From the NCBI GenBank assembly GCA_016795105.1, contig JAEUIH010000018.1, positions 42,913-106,912 on the forward strand: a DNA stretch of 64,000 nt. Direction: 5' to 3'. This DNA comes from Planctomyces sp. GTDB lineage: Bacteria; Planctomycetota; Planctomycetia; Planctomycetales; Planctomycetaceae. Shown here one piece after another: positions 49,401 through 60,601 of the stretch (positions within the stretch are counted from its first letter, which is position 1; every line of letters begins with the position of its first letter). Made by a program: the position numbers and the translations under genes. Below the pieces are notes generated by a model. The model was given only the letters and a program-made list of their open reading frames with translations, was not told the origin of the DNA and searched no databases.

Positions 49401-50775
49401 AGTCCGCATTGAAACCACGGCACACCAGCGGATGCAGTTTAATCGCGTTCCCTTCCACCAGGATTGGCTCAAACGCCTGAATCCCGATTCGGTGCAGCGT
49501 TGGTGCTCGGTTCAACAGAACCGGATGATTTCTAATGACTTCGTCCAGAATGTCCCAAACATCTTCGTCACGACGTTCAAGCATTCGCTTGGCACTCTTG
49601 ATCGTGTCGGCATGTCCGAGATCCTTCAGTCGACGGATTACAAACGGCTGGAACAGTTCCAGAGCAATCTTCTTGGGCAGCCCGCACTGATGGAGCTTCA
49701 GCTCAGGACCAACCACAATTACGCTTCTCGCCGAATAGTCGACTCGTTTTCCGAGCAGGTTCTCGCGGAATCGACCCTGCTTTCCCTTGATCATGTCCGT
49801 CAACGACTTCAGCGGTCGGTTGGATGATCCCAATACCGGTCGCTTACAGCGGTTGTTGTCGAACAATGCATCGACGGACTGCTGCAGCATTCGCTTTTCG
49901 TTGCGAACAATGACTTCCGGAGCGTTCAGGTCAACCAGCTTCTTCAGTCGGTTGTTACGATTGATAATTCGGCGATACAGGTCGTTCAGGTCGCTTGTCG
50001 CGAAGTTTCCTGAGTCCAGCAGTACCAGCGGTCGAAGGTCCGGAGGAATCACCGGAATCACATCAAGTACCATCCACTCCGGACGATTTTCGCTGTCACG
50101 CAGCGCTTCAACGATCTTCAATCGCTTGATCAGGTCCTTGATCTTCTGCTGGCTCCCGGTCTTCGCAAGTTCAGCCCGCAGTTCGACGGACAACTCGGCC
50201 AGTCTCATGGACATCAGCAGCTTCTTGACGGCTTCCGCACCCATTCCAATTTCGAAGTTACCTTCTCCATAGTCGCGGCGGGCCTGTCGAGCTTCTTCCT
50301 CAGTCAGCATCTGGCACTGCTTCAGAGGAGTTTCGCCTGGATCAACGACAACGTAGTCCTGGAAGTAGATCACTTTTTCCAGCGAGGTTGTCTTCATGTT
50401 CAGCAAGGCGCCGAGCCGGCTGGGCATGGACTTAAAGAACCAGATGTGCACCACTGGTGCCGCCAGTTCAATATGCCCCATCCGCTTGCGACGAACTCGA
50501 CTGTGAGTCACCTTTACGCCGCAACGGTCGCAGATCATCCCTTTGTATTTCATTCCGCGATATTTTCCGCAGGCGCACTCCCAGTCCTTTTCAGGCCCGA
50601 AAATTCGCTCGCAGAACAGACCGTCGCGCTCCGGTCGGTAGGTTCGATAGTTGATGGTTTCCGGCTTTTTGACTTCACCGAAAGACCAGCTGCGAATGTC
50701 GTGAGGACTTGCCAGGCTGATCTTCACAGAGGCATAGTCATTCACACGATCAAATGTACCTTCGCTGGTGCTCAC
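46462..50775 (-). CDS. rpoC: RNA polymerase beta' subunit
   Basis: Largest core subunit. The active-site motif [12 protein letters not shown] gives Asp458, Asp460 and Asp462 of 1437 residues, close to E. coli numbering. The N-terminal zinc site [19 protein letters not shown] is split over residues near 70-90, and a second site is [12 protein letters not shown] prefer the GTG at 50775 (GGAG eight bases upstream) to the TTG at 50781. It lies 96 bases after rpoB and directly precedes rpsL, so the beta and str operons are joined. Confidence 0.98.
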   Translation of the reverse strand: MSTSEGTFDRVNDYASVKISLASPHDIRSWSFGEVKKPETINYRTYRPERDGLFCERIFGPEKDWECACGKYRGMKYKGMICDRCGVKVTHSRVRRKRMGHIELAAPVVHIWFFKSMPSRLGALLNMKTTSLEKVIYFQDYVVVDPGETPLKQCQMLTEEEARQARRDYGEGNFEIGMGAEAVKKLLMSMRLAELSVELRAELAKTGSQQKIKDLIKRLKIVEALRDSENRPEWMVLDVIPVIPPDLRPLVLLDSGNFATSDLNDLYRRIINRNNRLKKLVDLNAPEVIVRNEKRMLQQSVDALFDNNRCKRPVLGSSNRPLKSLTDMIKGKQGRFRENLLGKRVDYSARSVIVVGPELKLHQCGLPKKIALELFQPFVIRRLKDLGHADTIKSAKRMLERRDEDVWDILDEVIRNHPVLLNRAPTLHRIGIQAFEPILVEGNAIKLHPLVCRGFNADFDGDQMAVHLPLSIEAQVEATTLMMSTHNIFSPANGAPIISASQDIVMGCYYLTLKRLDRPGEGMIFASAEEVFMAFQLGKVSRHATIRLRMPKGKRVKGEGADKYRPGGLIETSPGRVMFNDILPRRMAYYNHTMRSKDLAIVISDCYLELGRRETIELLDRMKSAGFRASTESGLSFGASDLKTAPNKEKVISESEKQVLKQQKLFERGVITNQERYNKVLDIWTHAREEITKSMMEQLEHDVRDSGQYVNPIYLMAHSGARGGVGQIQQLAGMRGLMAKPSGEIIETPIKSNFREGLSVLEYFSSTHGARKGLADTALKTADSGYLTRKLADICQNMVITTFNCGTTKGLTRGVVYRGEKVEVGLADAIRGRVSRTNIVNPITDEVIVREDELITVDKARKIEEMGLERIQVRSPMTCESPLGMCQLCYGMDLSTGDLVEQGMAVGIIAAQSIGEPGTQLTMRTFHIGGVAAKEVEQSELLAKRGGQVRFTRIRSVINAEGRQVVLGRNGEISIVDDRGREVEKQSVPNGAVLQVAENQPVNTGDVLCTWDPHSIPIIAQVGGRVRLEDCIEGQSIRLEKEASGTLRRTVTEHKAGLHPQVIVEDGTGRILDFYYLPEGASIEVEEGGQITAGLVVAKTPRESTGTQDITGGLPRVTELFEVRKPKDPAVVAEIDGEVEFLAEKKRGKRIVLIKGADGTEVEHVIPHGKHLLVHPGDLVKAGDALVRGPLVPQDILRVSGAEEVQQYLLHEIQNVYRAQRVEIDDKHIEIVISQMLRKVRVDSVGDTDLLPGVLIDKFELKKTNEGLSSMGRITDPGGTEYEIGDKVSLKEIEEVNAEVSRPAKFTGMKKAKASPQLLGITKAAVQSESFISAASFQETTKVLTEAALGGKVDNLLGLKENVILGHLIPAGTGFHLHHEAQVRIHDSAIREQEEVKARMEAARADLMGGPEVAPRRIDPDRPSAPSLADLTPDEPV

Positions 50776-50871
50776 GCTCAAAACTCCAAACAGTTGAGGT
50801 TGAGATTACAGCCCCGCTTCCGTTGTGTCAGCGGAGGCTGTGAAAATTTCCGAATAACAGAGAGACGAGTC

Positions 50872-53800
50872 TTAAACGCCCGCTTTCTCCAGGTGGAGAT
50901 TCAGGCACAGACCTCGAATCTCATTGTTCAACACGTCAAAGCTGGCTGGTGTGCCTGCTTCAAGCGTGTTCTCGCCCTTAACCATGCTTTCGTAGATCTT
51001 CGTTCGCCCTTCGACGTCGTCACTCTTCACAGTCAACAACTCCTGAAGAATGTAGGCGGCTCCGTATGCTTCCAGAGCCCACACTTCCATTTCCCCAAAT
51101 CGCTGACCGCCGAATCGCGCCTTTCCGCCCAGTGGCTGCTGCGTGATCAGCGAGTAAGGTCCGGTGGCTCGAGCGTGGACCTTATCGTCAACAAGGTGGT
51201 GCAGTTTCAGCATGTAAATCTGACCCACCGTTGTCTTCTGCTCCATCCTGTCACCGGTTCGACCGTCAAACAGAACTGTCTTTCCGTCTTCAGGCAGTCC
51301 AGCTTCTTTCAGTGCCGCTCGCACGTCCTCTTCAGTGGCGCCGTCAAACACTGGACACACGGCTCGATAACCCAGTTTCCCGGCCGCCCAGCCAAGGTGA
51401 GTCTCAAGAATCTGCCCTACGTTCATTCGACTCGGTACACCCAGCGGATTCAGAATGATGTCCACTGGAGTACCGTCTTCAAGGAACGGCATATCTTCGA
51501 TCGGCAACACCTTGGAAATCACCCCTTTGTTTCCGTGGCGTCCGGCCATCTTGTCCCCGACAGAAATCTGGCGCTTCGATGCGACATAGACCTTCACCAT
51601 CTGGAGCACACCACTTGGCAGTTCATCGCCACGCTTCATGCTGTTCAGCCGGTGATCTTCACGGTCAATCACATCCTCAACCAAAATCCAGCTCTCTCGA
51701 ATCACCTTTCGTGCAGCAGTCTTCTTCTGCGGAGTTCGAACGTCCATTTCCTCGAAACGACTGTTGAAGCGTCGAGCAAAATCAGCAACGGCACGAGTGT
51801 CATCCAGCTTTGCGAGCTGTCGTCCGTCCTCGTCAGTGACGGGCTGTTCAAGTACGGCTTCCAGCTCCTTCAGGAACGTCCGGAACGCTTCACTGATTGC
51901 AACTTCGCCTTCCTTCTCAACTCGCTTCAGGTCGTCCTCGAATCGCTTGCGTTCAATTTCAGACAAGCTCATCCGTCGTGAAAACCGCTCAGTGTGAATT
52001 ACAATCCCGCCGACACCGCTCGGTACTTCCAGCGATTCGTTCTTCACGTCTTCACCGGCTCGCCCGAAGATCGCATGCAACAGCTTCTCTTCCGGTGTCA
52101 GTTCACTCTTCGCCTTTGGCGAAACTTTGCCGACCAGAATGTCACCCGGATGCACTCGGGTCCCAATCTTCACGATGCCGTTCTCGTCGAGATGACGCAG
52201 TGCCTTCTCACTCACGTTTGGAATGTCACGAGTGAACTCTTCTCTTCCAAGCTTCGTCTCACGAATCTCCACGTCAAATTCATCAAGGTGAATCGACGTG
52301 TAGACATCTTCCTTCACAAGCCGCTCTGACAAAATGATGGCGTCTTCGAAGTTGAAGCCTTCCCATGACATGAACGCAACAAGCACGTTTCTACCCAGGG
52401 CAAGAGACCCTTTTCGAGTCGCCGCGCTGTCGCAAAGTACCTGCCCTGCCTTGACCTTCTCACCCACGGAGACAATAGGCTTCTGGTTGAGACACGTTCG
52501 TTCGTTCAGGCGGACGAACTTTCGCAGAGGATACCGACGGCCATCAATCTCGATGACGTTTGCATCCACGTAAGTGACCTTGCCAGCCTTCTCTGCCCGA
52601 AGAACCATCCCGGAGTTCTGAGCAACGAACGGTTCCATTCCCGTTCCGACGACAGGCCGCTCTGAAATCAACAGAGGCACCGCCTGGCGTTGCATGTTCG
52701 ATCCCATCAATGCACGGTTCGCGTCGTCGTGCTCAAGGAATGGAATCAAGCCGGCAGAAACGCCCACCATCTGGCACGGAGCCACGTCGATGAACTCAAC
52801 CTGCTCCTTGCCAACCCAGACCACGTCGCTCTTCGTTCGAGCAAGCACACGTTCGTCGGCAATTTCACCGTTCTCGACAGGTGTGTCCGCCGGACAGACC
52901 ATCCCGGAGGCTTCTTCATCGGCCCGCAGCCAAACCACTTCATCCGTAACCCGAGCGTTGCGAACAACTCGATACGGTGAAATCAAGAACCCGTAGTCAT
53001 CCACTCGGGAGAAGATACTCAAACTCGAAATCAACCCGATGTTTGTACCTTCAGGCGTCTCGATCGGGCAAATACGTCCGTAGTGCGAAATATGAACGTC
53101 GCGAACCTCGAAGCCCGCTCGCTTTCGATTCAAACCACCGGGGCCGAGTGCACTCAAGCGGCGTTCATGGGTCAACATTGACAGCGGATTTGTCTGGTCG
53201 ACCACCTGAGACAATTCACTTCTGCCGTAGAAGTAGTCAATCGCCGCCGATACGCTCTTTGGATTGATGAGCGTCCTTGGTGAAATCGTCTCAACTTCCT
53301 TCAGACTCATTCGCTCCTGGACGGTTCGCCGAAGCTTCAGGAACCCCTTACGGATCTCATCCGATGCCAACTCGTCAATCGTACGCAATCGTCGATTGCC
53401 CAGATTGTCAATGTCGTCGATTTGAGCCGTGCCGTCGTTCGTTCGAAGACGAACGATGTACTTCATTGCGTTGATGAAGTCGAGCGGCGTCAGAGTCATC
53501 TCTTCATCCGAAATCTCCTGCTGGAACTTTCGGTTAATTCGGAATCGACCAACGCGTCCAAGACGGTATCGATTTACATCAAAAAACTTCTCAGCGAACA
53601 GCGCTGCTGCTTTGTCAAGAGCAGGAGGATTCCCGGGACGAAGACGCTGATAGATTTTTAACAGGGCTTCTTCATGAGTCGATGTCCCGTCCTCAGCCAG
53701 AGTCTTCAGAATCAACAGGTCTGTTGCCTGCTGCACCACTTCGATACTCTTCACACCAGCGACGATCAACTCTTCGGCGACGGAGTCGATGATCTCTGAG

Positions 53801-54594
53801 CCGGCATCAACAATCAGCTCACCTGCGCGCTCATGCTTCTCAGGAAACACGACGTCTTCGACAGAATACTTACCTTCAAGCTCACTGGCCGTGGTCTTGG
53901 CCGTAATCTTGATCGTATCCGTTGCATAGAACAGCCGAATGATGGCTGCGTCAGATGAATATTCCGGCGACATGGCTCGGAGCAATGTCAATGCAGAAAA
54001 CTTACCGCTCTGGTCGATCCGCACTCCAATCGCATCACGCTTACTGACCAGAAGCTCAATCCAGCTCCCGCGTTCGGGAATGATTCGACATGAATGCGTC
54101 TTGCGATCGCTCGATGCCGTCTCTTCAGCCATGACGAAGTCAACGCCCGGAGAACGGTGCAACTGACTCACCACAACTCGTTCAGCACCGTTGATGATGA
54201 ATTCACCGCCCCCGATCATGATCGGGATATCGCCAAGATACACTTCTTCCTCAACTGGCTGCTCTTTCACAAGACGCAACCAAACTCTGAACGGCATGCC
54301 GTAAGTCAACTTCAACTGACGACACTCTTCGGCAGTGTACCGAGGCTTCCCCAGCTCGTACTTCACGTACTCAAGCCGGAACTGCCCATCGTAACTCTCA
54401 ATCGGAAAGACTTCGCGAAGGATACTTTCCAACCCAAGATCCAGCCTGTCTCGCGCTGGACGATCCGCCTGCAGGAATCGGCTGTAAAACGCTGTCTGTA
54501 TCTGTGTCAGTCCGGAAATATCATAGTCCGACTGAATTTTGCCAAAGCTTCTTACCTCGTCCGAGTCGATCGTACGGACAGATGGAATTGCCAT
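50872..54594 (-). CDS. rpoB: RNA polymerase beta subunit
   Basis: Catalytic core subunit of 1240 residues. The rifampicin-site region (bases 53150-53232) reads [16 protein letters not shown] and [15 protein letters not shown]: the key contacts Gln513, Asp516, His526, Arg529 and Ser531 (E. coli numbers) are kept, while Phe514 and Met515 are both Val. [14 protein letters not shown] and the [12 protein letters not shown] loop are standard. Preceded by 477 bases with two hairpins. Confidence 0.98.
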   Translation of the reverse strand: MAIPSVRTIDSDEVRSFGKIQSDYDISGLTQIQTAFYSRFLQADRPARDRLDLGLESILREVFPIESYDGQFRLEYVKYELGKPRYTAEECRQLKLTYGMPFRVWLRLVKEQPVEEEVYLGDIPIMIGGGEFIINGAERVVVSQLHRSPGVDFVMAEETASSDRKTHSCRIIPERGSWIELLVSKRDAIGVRIDQSGKFSALTLLRAMSPEYSSDAAIIRLFYATDTIKITAKTTASELEGKYSVEDVVFPEKHERAGELIVDAGSEIIDSVAEELIVAGVKSIEVVQQATDLLILKTLAEDGTSTHEEALLKIYQRLRPGNPPALDKAAALFAEKFFDVNRYRLGRVGRFRINRKFQQEISDEEMTLTPLDFINAMKYIVRLRTNDGTAQIDDIDNLGNRRLRTIDELASDEIRKGFLKLRRTVQERMSLKEVETISPRTLINPKSVSAAIDYFYGRSELSQVVDQTNPLSMLTHERRLSALGPGGLNRKRAGFEVRDVHISHYGRICPIETPEGTNIGLISSLSIFSRVDDYGFLISPYRVVRNARVTDEVVWLRADEEASGMVCPADTPVENGEIADERVLARTKSDVVWVGKEQVEFIDVAPCQMVGVSAGLIPFLEHDDANRALMGSNMQRQAVPLLISERPVVGTGMEPFVAQNSGMVLRAEKAGKVTYVDANVIEIDGRRYPLRKFVRLNERTCLNQKPIVSVGEKVKAGQVLCDSAATRKGSLALGRNVLVAFMSWEGFNFEDAIILSERLVKEDVYTSIHLDEFDVEIRETKLGREEFTRDIPNVSEKALRHLDENGIVKIGTRVHPGDILVGKVSPKAKSELTPEEKLLHAIFGRAGEDVKNESLEVPSGVGGIVIHTERFSRRMSLSEIERKRFEDDLKRVEKEGEVAISEAFRTFLKELEAVLEQPVTDEDGRQLAKLDDTRAVADFARRFNSRFEEMDVRTPQKKTAARKVIRESWILVEDVIDREDHRLNSMKRGDELPSGVLQMVKVYVASKRQISVGDKMAGRHGNKGVISKVLPIEDMPFLEDGTPVDIILNPLGVPSRMNVGQILETHLGWAAGKLGYRAVCPVFDGATEEDVRAALKEAGLPEDGKTVLFDGRTGDRMEQKTTVGQIYMLKLHHLVDDKVHARATGPYSLITQQPLGGKARFGGQRFGEMEVWALEAYGAAYILQELLTVKSDDVEGRTKIYESMVKGENTLEAGTPASFDVLNNEIRGLCLNLHLEKAGV

Positions 54595-54935
54595 GTTGCA
54601 AACCTGCCTTCAAGTGCGAATTGGTCCCGCAAGACGCCAACAGAATTCGGTGTCATTCACCGAACCTGAGAGACAACGTCCTTCGACGCCACCCCCCAAA
54701 CAATAAAGACTGCTCCGCAGTCACCAATAACCCCGCGCTCAGCGATCCCTCGAGCGCGCGACGAAAGGCACCTGCCACCTACTGCGACAGTTGCCTGCTG
54801 GATACATTTCTGTTAACCGAACCTCGGTCAGCCGTGCGATTGACACGAAGTGCCGAACCTTACTGAGTCCGCCGCCTCTCGGCAGCAAAACACTTAAGTC
54901 TTCCGGGCAACTCCAGCCTAAGCCGGGTACCCCGC

Positions 54936-54961
54936 AAAACGAAACCGCCGCTGTCAGGCGG
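54936..54961 (-). terminator. Terminator/attenuator-like hairpin upstream of rpoB
   Basis: On the minus strand CCGCC and GGCGG pair around a seven-base loop and are followed by TTTCGTTTTG. It lies about 340 bases before the rpoB start, so it could attenuate rplL-to-rpoB readthrough. Confidence 0.5.
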
Positions 54962-54999
54962 CAACGAAACACAGACTTCTCAAAATACAGATGACCAAA

Positions 55000-55030
55000 G
55001 CCGGAGCAGTTCCGATTGAACTACTCCGGC
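55000..55030 (-). terminator. Strong stem-loop after rplL
   Basis: Arms GCCGGAGTAGTTC and GAACTGCTCCGGC on the minus strand pair over 13 positions with one mismatch and a five-base loop. The following TTTGG is a poor U-tract, so this may be an attenuator or RNA-processing site in the rplL-rpoB space. Confidence 0.5.
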
Positions 55031-55071
55031 ACCTGGATCCACGAAAAGCTCTGTCACAACGCAATCATTTG

Positions 55072-55476
55072 CTACTTAATCTCAGCAGTTCCACCGGCAG
55101 CAACAACTTCTGCTTTCAGCTTCTCTGCATCTTCCTTGGCCATAGCTTCCTTCAGAACCTTTGGCACAGCTTCTACAAGGTCCTTAGCTTCTTTCAGCCC
55201 GAGACCTGTGACTGCTCGAACGACCTTAATCACCGGAATCTTGTTCTCACCAAATCCGGTCAGAACGACGTCGAATTCTGTCTTCTCAGGAGCAGCTTCA
55301 ACCGGTGCAGCAGGACCACCTGCCATGACGATCGCGCCACCACCAGCAGGCTCGATCTTGTGTACTTCCTTCAGATAATCAACGACCTTCTTTGCCTGCA
55401 GCAGAGTCAGTCCGACAATCTTATCCCCAAGCTCAATTGTTGCTGCATCGTAACTGGCAGCTTCCGCAGTTGACAT
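55072..55476 (-). CDS. rplL: 50S ribosomal protein L7/L12
   Basis: Stalk protein that recruits translation GTPases. 134 residues with an N-terminal dimerisation helix, an Ala/Gly/Pro hinge (around residues 45-62) and the compact domain [20 protein letters not shown] with [15 protein letters not shown]. Confidence 0.97.
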   Translation of the reverse strand: MSTAEAASYDAATIELGDKIVGLTLLQAKKVVDYLKEVHKIEPAGGGAIVMAGGPAAPVEAAPEKTEFDVVLTGFGENKIPVIKVVRAVTGLGLKEAKDLVEAVPKVLKEAMAKEDAEKLKAEVVAAGGTAEIK

Positions 55477-55580
55477 CTCTAAGAACCTTTCCTTTCAGTA
55501 AACCGCTCGTCTCAGTAACACGCTTTTCGTGGGAAAACTACTCACCACATCAGCACGAATGCTGTTTGCTTCCAACCAGA

Positions 55581-56099
55581 TTACTCGCCATCCTTCTCGG
55601 ACAACGTTTTCAACTGACCCGCCAACTGTCCACCAGGCCCCTGCATTGCTCCTGCAAGCATTCTTCCAGGTGCCAACATCAGTCCAGCCAGCTCGCCAAT
55701 TGTTTCAAGTCGACCCTTACTCTTGCTCAAAGCATCAACGCCAGCAGCATCGATGGCCTGACCATCAACCGTGCCACCCTTAATCTCGAGCTTTGCAATG
55801 TCTTTTGCGTACTTTGCGACAGCCCGAGACAGCGACACGACATCATCAGAGCTCCACAGCAGAGTCGAAGGACCAGCCAGAACCTGATCAAGCCCTTCAA
55901 TCCCCTTACGCTTCAGAGCATTCAACGCAATTGAATTCTTCACGGTCAATGCCGAAATCTTCGCCGCTCGAAGACTCAGTCGCCACTTGTTGGCACTGAC
56001 AGCATCCACCTTCGACGCGTCGACAACCAGAAAATCGGTCGCCGATCCAACCCGGTCCTGGATGTCCGAAATCAACATATTCTTAATGTTACGACTCAT
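55581..56099 (-). CDS. rplJ: 50S ribosomal protein L10
   Basis: Stalk base that anchors L7/L12 dimers. 172 residues from the ATG at 56099. A TTG 12 codons upstream is open but unneeded. NMLISDIQDRVGSATDFLVV and the C-terminal helix binding L12 are visible. Paired with rplL as usual. Confidence 0.94.
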   Translation of the reverse strand: MSRNIKNMLISDIQDRVGSATDFLVVDASKVDAVSANKWRLSLRAAKISALTVKNSIALNALKRKGIEGLDQVLAGPSTLLWSSDDVVSLSRAVAKYAKDIAKLEIKGGTVDGQAIDAAGVDALSKSKGRLETIGELAGLMLAPGRMLAGAMQGPGGQLAGQLKTLSEKDGE

Positions 56100-56183
56100 C
56101 GAACTACTCGTTATTTCTGTCAGAACCTGGGACAATCACTCAGCAGTCACCATCACTGTGAACACACTGTGCACAACGAAACT

Positions 56184-56888
56184 TCAGACGGCAACGGTAA
56201 TTGCGGGCATCATCGTGGCAGACAACACCATTCCTCGAACATAAACGCCCTTCGAGGCATTCGGCTTCAATCCTCGAATGAACTTCATCAGAGATTCGAT
56301 GTTCTCTTCAAGCTTCTGTGCATCAAACGACATCTTGCCGACAACGCAATGCACGTTCGACCCGGAGTCCACTCGGAATTCAACCTTACCAGCCTTGTAC
56401 TCTTTTACGGCCGTAGCGACGTCCTGCGTCACTGTACCGGCTCGTGGACTCGGCATCAAACCACGAGGTCCCAGCACGCGACCCAGCGGACCCACAACAC
56501 CCATCATGTCAGGTGTCGCGATTGCAACGTCGAATTCCAGCCAACCGTCCTTAATCTTGTCAGCCAGCTCTTTTCCACCGACAAAATCTGCACCAGCAGT
56601 TTGAGCAACTTTGACGTTCTCACCCTGAGCAAAAACCAGTACCCGCTGAGACTTACCAATCCCGTGGGGCAGAACAATTGAACCACGGACGATCTGGTCA
56701 GCCTGTCGCGGATCAACACCCAGACGAACGGCAATCTCCACGGTCTGGTCAAAGCCACAACGCTTAACCCCCTTTGGAAGACCTTCCTCAAGCTTCTTCA
56801 GTGCCTGAACAGCTGCTCCGACGGAGACCACGCCAAGTTCAGAAGCCTTCTTTGTCAGGGCATCCATGCGTTTTGAACGTCCAGCCAT
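56184..56888 (-). CDS. rplA: 50S ribosomal protein L1
   Basis: L1-stalk protein of 234 residues that helps release E-site t[23 protein letters not shown] and [20 protein letters not shown] are diagnostic. It sits between rplK and rplJ with short gaps. Confidence 0.97.
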   Translation of the reverse strand: MAGRSKRMDALTKKASELGVVSVGAAVQALKKLEEGLPKGVKRCGFDQTVEIAVRLGVDPRQADQIVRGSIVLPHGIGKSQRVLVFAQGENVKVAQTAGADFVGGKELADKIKDGWLEFDVAIATPDMMGVVGPLGRVLGPRGLMPSPRAGTVTQDVATAVKEYKAGKVEFRVDSGSNVHCVVGKMSFDAQKLEENIESLMKFIRGLKPNASKGVYVRGMVLSATMMPAITVAV

Positions 56889-56952
56889 CTCTTACCCATT
56901 CATTCAATGAAATCTTCAAACCAGAAAACACCAAACCGGCGAGGCGAACCGA

Positions 56953-57387
56953 TTAGTCAATCACCTCAAGACCCATGCTTCGCGCTGTACCGGCAATCAT
57001 CTTCTTTGCCTGATCCATACACGACGCATTCAGGTCGTTGTACTTTACCTTCGCAATCTGCTCGAGCTGCGAGGTGGTCACAGTCCCAACCTTATTCTTC
57101 AGCGGACTACCTGAACCCTTCGCGATGCCAGCAGCCTTCTTCAGCAACACAGCGGCCGGAGGACTCTTCAGAATGAATTCGAAAGAGCGGTCGTTGTAAA
57201 CGGTAATCACAACCGGCACAACAACACCCATCAGCTCACCACGCGTCTGCTCATTGAACTGCGACACGAACTGGCCAATGTTCACACCATGAGGACCCAG
57301 TGCAGTACCAACCGGCGGTGCCGGTGTCGCCTGGCCGCCAGTGACCTGAACCTTAATCTGAGTCACTACTTGTCGCTGCTTGCCCAT
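56953..57387 (-). CDS. rplK: 50S ribosomal protein L11
   Basis: GTPase-centre protein of 144 residues. The Pro-rich N-terminal GGQATPAPPVGTALGPHGVN (thiopeptide-binding region) and C-terminal QIAKVKYNDLNASCMDQAKK are typical. It follows nusG by 33 bases. Confidence 0.97.
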   Translation of the reverse strand: MGKQRQVVTQIKVQVTGGQATPAPPVGTALGPHGVNIGQFVSQFNEQTRGELMGVVVPVVITVYNDRSFEFILKSPPAAVLLKKAAGIAKGSGSPLKNKVGTVTTSQLEQIAKVKYNDLNASCMDQAKKMIAGTARSMGLEVID

Positions 57388-57420
57388 AACAGATTCAATC
57401 CAACAGCAAAAAAACGAAAA

Positions 57421-57990
57421 CTAAACAGACTCAACCTGCCAGTGGTCCAACTCAACCGGAGTCGATCGACCGAAGATCTCAATCACTACAGAGATCTTTC
57501 CATTGTGCTCATCAATCCCTTCAACCGTGCCTTCGAAGCTTTCGAAAATGCCTTCCCGAATCTTCACAAGGTCCCCAGCCGTAAACGCGATCTTCACCTT
57601 TGGAGCCGCGCCCGTATCTTCTTTCATTCGGCCCAGCATTCGGTCCACTTCATGCTGCTCCATTGGCAATGGCTTCCCCGCTGCTCCCGCGAAGTCACCA
57701 ACACCACCCGTATCCCGGACGAGGTACCAGGTCTCATCATTCAACACCATCTGAATCATGATGTATCCGGGGAACAGTTTCCGATCCTGCTCTTTTGCAG
57801 TCCCGCTTCGAGTATCCTTCACTTTTTCGGACGGTATCACAATTTCGCCGAAGAACTCTTCGAGCTCTTCCAGCTTGATCTTTTTAAGAAGTGCGTCTCG
57901 AATTGTCCGCTCACGGTTCGTCTGGACTTTCAGAACATACCAGAGCATTTCGCCGGCCGCCGATGGGCCGCTACTCGATTTCTCTGCCAT
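57421..57990 (-). CDS. nusG: Transcription elongation/antitermination factor NusG
   Basis: 189 residues. The NGN domain (about 14-130) binds RNA polymerase beta' and includes WYVLKVQTNRERTIRDALL and FPGYIMIQM. The C-terminal KOW domain (about 140-189) has AFTAGDLVKIREGIFESFEG and binds Rho or S10. I chose the ATG at 57990 because GGAAGG is nine bases upstream; an ATG at 57999 and an open 53-codon extension into secE also exist. S10, its partner, is encoded in the same run. Confidence 0.95.
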   Translation of the reverse strand: MAEKSSSGPSAAGEMLWYVLKVQTNRERTIRDALLKKIKLEELEEFFGEIVIPSEKVKDTRSGTAKEQDRKLFPGYIMIQMVLNDETWYLVRDTGGVGDFAGAAGKPLPMEQHEVDRMLGRMKEDTGAAPKVKIAFTAGDLVKIREGIFESFEGTVEGIDEHNGKISVVIEIFGRSTPVELDHWQVESV

Positions 57991-58090
57991 GTAATTCATC
58001 CTTCCAAAACCAGACCACTGGACGCCGCAATTTCGAAACGCGGTATCCTGACTTCGTGAAACGCCGATTTCAACCGCTCGACCCGCTGGA

Positions 58091-58525
58091 CTACAGATAT
58101 TCCACAAACCGGATGATCGAAAACAACTTCTGCCACACCACGTCCACAATCAGAAGAAACGCACCCAGAAACACCATGGTGGCCAAAACGACGATTGTCG
58201 CCTGTGTCACTTCCGGCTTTTCCGGCCACGTAATCTTTACTCGTTCAGATTCAACGGAGACAAGGAAGTCCGCAAACCGAGGCACGTTGACCACGCGATA
58301 GGAGACCCAGGCACAAACGACCCAGATCAGCATCGGCACACCAATCTTCACCGAAACGGAATTTTGCCCCAATGGACCATTTGCAAGGGTCAGACAACCC
58401 ATCGCTGCAATCGTCACCAGAGCAAAAAATGTAAACTGCCGGACCAAGCGCCCCTGATTCGGTTTGTAAATGCCAAACCGAAACAGCTCAGGCAACACAG
58501 ACAGCGTCGCTTCTTTGCCAGACAT
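58091..58525 (-). CDS. secE: Preprotein translocase subunit SecE
   Basis: SecYEG subunit of 144 residues with three predicted helices (about 29-48, 59-80 and 108-131). The conserved amphipathic element ERVKITWPEKPEVTQATIVV precedes the last helix. The ATG at 58525 is favoured over a GTG at 58570. It is longer than the single-helix SecE of many bacteria but like the three-helix E. coli form. It lies between tRNA-Trp and nusG. Confidence 0.93.
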   Translation of the reverse strand: MSGKEATLSVLPELFRFGIYKPNQGRLVRQFTFFALVTIAAMGCLTLANGPLGQNSVSVKIGVPMLIWVVCAWVSYRVVNVPRFADFLVSVESERVKITWPEKPEVTQATIVVLATMVFLGAFLLIVDVVWQKLFSIIRFVEYL

Positions 58526-58623
58526 GACTTCCCCAAACCCGCCAATCAGCTGGTGCGTGCACGACACCAACCTCTGACCACTTCGAACCAGACCGTGAAC
58601 AGATCGCCCAAATCATCAACAAA

Positions 58624-58696
58624 CACGGGAGGAGGGACTTGAACCCCCAACCGGTGGATTTGGAATCCACTGCTCTGCCAATTGAGCTACTCCCGT
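58624..58696 (-). tRNA. trnW: tRNA-Trp (CCA)
   Basis: 73 bases, cloverleaf with acceptor ACGGGAG/CTCCCGT, anticodon stem GTGGA/TCCAC and loop TTCCAAA giving CCA. CCA end not encoded. Placed between rpmG and secE. Confidence 0.95.
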
Positions 58697-58703
58697 AAGG
58701 CCA

Positions 58704-58856
58704 CTACTTCTTGCGAGACTCTTTATGCAGAGTATGACGACGAAGTTTCGGACAATACTTCATCAACTCCAGTCGCTCAGTTCCGCGAGTCTCTTTGATG
58801 ACTCGGTAATTTCGAGCACCCGTCTCGGTGCACTCAAGCCACACATACTCACGCAT
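58704..58856 (-). CDS. rpmG: 50S ribosomal protein L33 with a half-degenerate zinc ribbon
   Basis: 50-residue E-site protein: MREYVWLECTETGARNYRV, then ERLELMKYCPKLRRHTLHKE. The zinc-binding form has two CxxC pairs; here each pair keeps only its first cysteine (CTET and CPKL). It therefore probably does not bind zinc in the classical way. It lies directly between tRNA-Trp and tuf. Confidence 0.93.
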   Translation of the reverse strand: MREYVWLECTETGARNYRVIKETRGTERLELMKYCPKLRRHTLHKESRKK

Positions 58857-58873
58857 CGCTCAAACCTTTACCA

Positions 58874-58918
58874 CAAAAAGCAGAAGGCTGTCTGTCAACC
58901 CTGGGCCGACAGACAGCC
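58874..58918 (-). terminator. Terminator-like hairpin after tuf
   Basis: Perfect 11-base arms GGCTGTCTGTC and GACAGACAGCC around an 11-base loop, followed on the minus strand by TTCTGCTTTTTG. It is 16 bases past the tuf stop, so tuf may partly terminate before rpmG. Confidence 0.65.
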
Positions 58919-58934
58919 AGCTTGATACCACGAA

Positions 58935-60131
58935 TTACTGAAGTACCTTCGTTACAACGCCAGAACCAACGGTCTTACCACCTTCGCGAATCGCGAAGCG
59001 ACTACCGTCAACCAGAGCAATCTGCTTGCCCAGTTCAACTTCAACTCGCACATTGTCACCAGGCATGCACATTTCTGCACCACCCAGAAGCTTGGTTGTT
59101 CCAGTCACGTCCGTTGTGCGGAAGTAGAACTGAGGACGGTAACCACTGAAGAATGGAGTGTGTCGTCCACCTTCTTCTTTGCTCAACACGTACACTTCAG
59201 CTTCGAACTTTACGTGTGGCTTAATGGAGTTCGGAGCAGCAAGAACCTGCCCACGCTGAATGTCGTCCTTACGGAGACCTCGAATCAACAAACCAACATT
59301 GTCGCCGGCGATCCCCTGATCCAGAGTCTTCTGGAACATTTCGACGCCCGTCACAGTGGATTCAACAGTATCCTTCAGACCGATGATCTGAATCTTTTCA
59401 CCAACCTTGATGACTCCGGACTCAATTCGACCGGTAGCAACAGTTCCTCGACCTTCGATCGAGAACACGTCTTCGACTGCCATCAGGAACGGCTTGTCGG
59501 CCGCTCGGACTGGCTCAGGAATATAAGAGTCCAGAGCTTCCATCAACTTCGTGATGCAGGTGCTGTATTTTTCATCTGCCGGATTGTCCAGCGCACCCTT
59601 TGCATTGCCGCGCACCAGTGGAATCTCGTCCCCCGGGAAGCCGTACTTGCTCAGCAGGTCACGAACTTCCATCTCAACCAACTCGAGGAGATCCTCGTCG
59701 TCAACAAGGTCACACTTGTTCAGAAACACAACAAGTGCCGGCACATCCACCTGGCGAGCAAGCAGAATATGCTCGCGAGTCTGTGGCATTGGGCCGTCAG
59801 CCGCAGAAACCACAAGAATGGCACCGTCCATCTGAGCAGCACCGGTGATCATGTTCTTAATATAGTCAGCGTGTCCCGGACAGTCGATGTGCGCGTAGTG
59901 ACGATTCGGAGTCTCGTATTCAACGTGGCTCGCCGCAATCGTTACCGTCTTGGTGGCGTCTCGAACGGTACCACCCTTCGCGATATCCGCATAACTCTTC
60001 ACACCAGCCAGCCCCTTGGCTGACTGAACCGCCAGAATCGCAGCTGTCGTCGTCGTCTTACCATGGTCGATGTGACCAATGGTCCCCACGTTGACGTGCG
60101 GCTTTGTTCGCTCAAACGTACCCTTTGCCAT
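58935..60131 (-). CDS. tuf: Elongation factor Tu
   Basis: GTPase delivering aminoacyl-tRNA to the ribosome. 398 residues, starting [21 protein letters not shown]1 [12 protein letters not shown]3 [12 protein letters not shown] and G4 NKCDLVD are present, and the domain II/III segments are normal. The four tRNA genes precede it in the same orientation, as in the E. coli thrU-tyrU-glyT-thrT-tufB unit. Confidence 0.98.
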   Translation of the reverse strand: MAKGTFERTKPHVNVGTIGHIDHGKTTTTAAILAVQSAKGLAGVKSYADIAKGGTVRDATKTVTIAASHVEYETPNRHYAHIDCPGHADYIKNMITGAAQMDGAILVVSAADGPMPQTREHILLARQVDVPALVVFLNKCDLVDDEDLLELVEMEVRDLLSKYGFPGDEIPLVRGNAKGALDNPADEKYSTCITKLMEALDSYIPEPVRAADKPFLMAVEDVFSIEGRGTVATGRIESGVIKVGEKIQIIGLKDTVESTVTGVEMFQKTLDQGIAGDNVGLLIRGLRKDDIQRGQVLAAPNSIKPHVKFEAEVYVLSKEEGGRHTPFFSGYRPQFYFRTTDVTGTTKLLGGAEMCMPGDNVRVEVELGKQIALVDGSRFAIREGGKTVGSGVVTKVLQ

Positions 60132-60261
60132 CTCCAGAACTCCAGATCATTGTACGCCAGGGCACGCATCACAAAGCCCGGCAAAACAACCCCAAAAACA
60201 AAACCCGGACGCCCCACACGAGACGCCTCTACACGAATCACTCACCAAACCAACGCAGAAC

Positions 60262-60334
60262 AGCTGCTGATGGGACTTGAACCCATGACCCCGTCCTTAC
60301 CAAGGACGTACTCTACCAACTGAGCTACAGCAGC
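60262..60334 (-). tRNA. trnT: tRNA-Thr (GGU)
   Basis: 73 bases, acceptor GCTGCTG/CAGCAGC, anticodon stem CGTCC/GGACG and loop TTGGTAA giving GGU. 130 bases upstream of tuf. Confidence 0.95.
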
Positions 60335-60377
60335 AATCTCCGCAATCAAATCTCACTCAAACAAACCACTCTCAGAG

Positions 60378-60448
<71 letters not shown>

Positions 60449-60601
60449 ATTTCACCAAACTCAACAACCAGCCCCGGCAATCAACCACACCCAAAGAAAA
60501 CCAAACCCAACCCGCCGAAGCAAAAAACACAACACCCTTCAACACAACACCCTTCAACACAACACCACTAAGAACCAACACCGGACCCGATCAATTATCA
60601 T

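Larger units (their letters stand above)
54595..55071. other. rplL-rpoB intergenic leader
   Basis: 477 bases with no credible gene, the longest gap in the run. It contains the two hairpins reported separately and a third possible pairing TGCCGA/TCGGCA around 54851-54884. This position is an attenuator/RNase processing region in E. coli. I did not find a clear independent promoter. Confidence 0.5.

Noticed and set aside
50446..51981. Long plus-strand open frame of 511 codons opposite rpoB/rpoC
   Set aside because: It crosses the ends of two highly conserved genes and has low-complexity, His/Ser/Arg-rich translation typical of an antisense shadow.
59160..60023. Plus-strand frame of 287 codons opposite tuf
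   Set aside because: Antisense to the highly conserved EF-Tu gene; no motif of its own.
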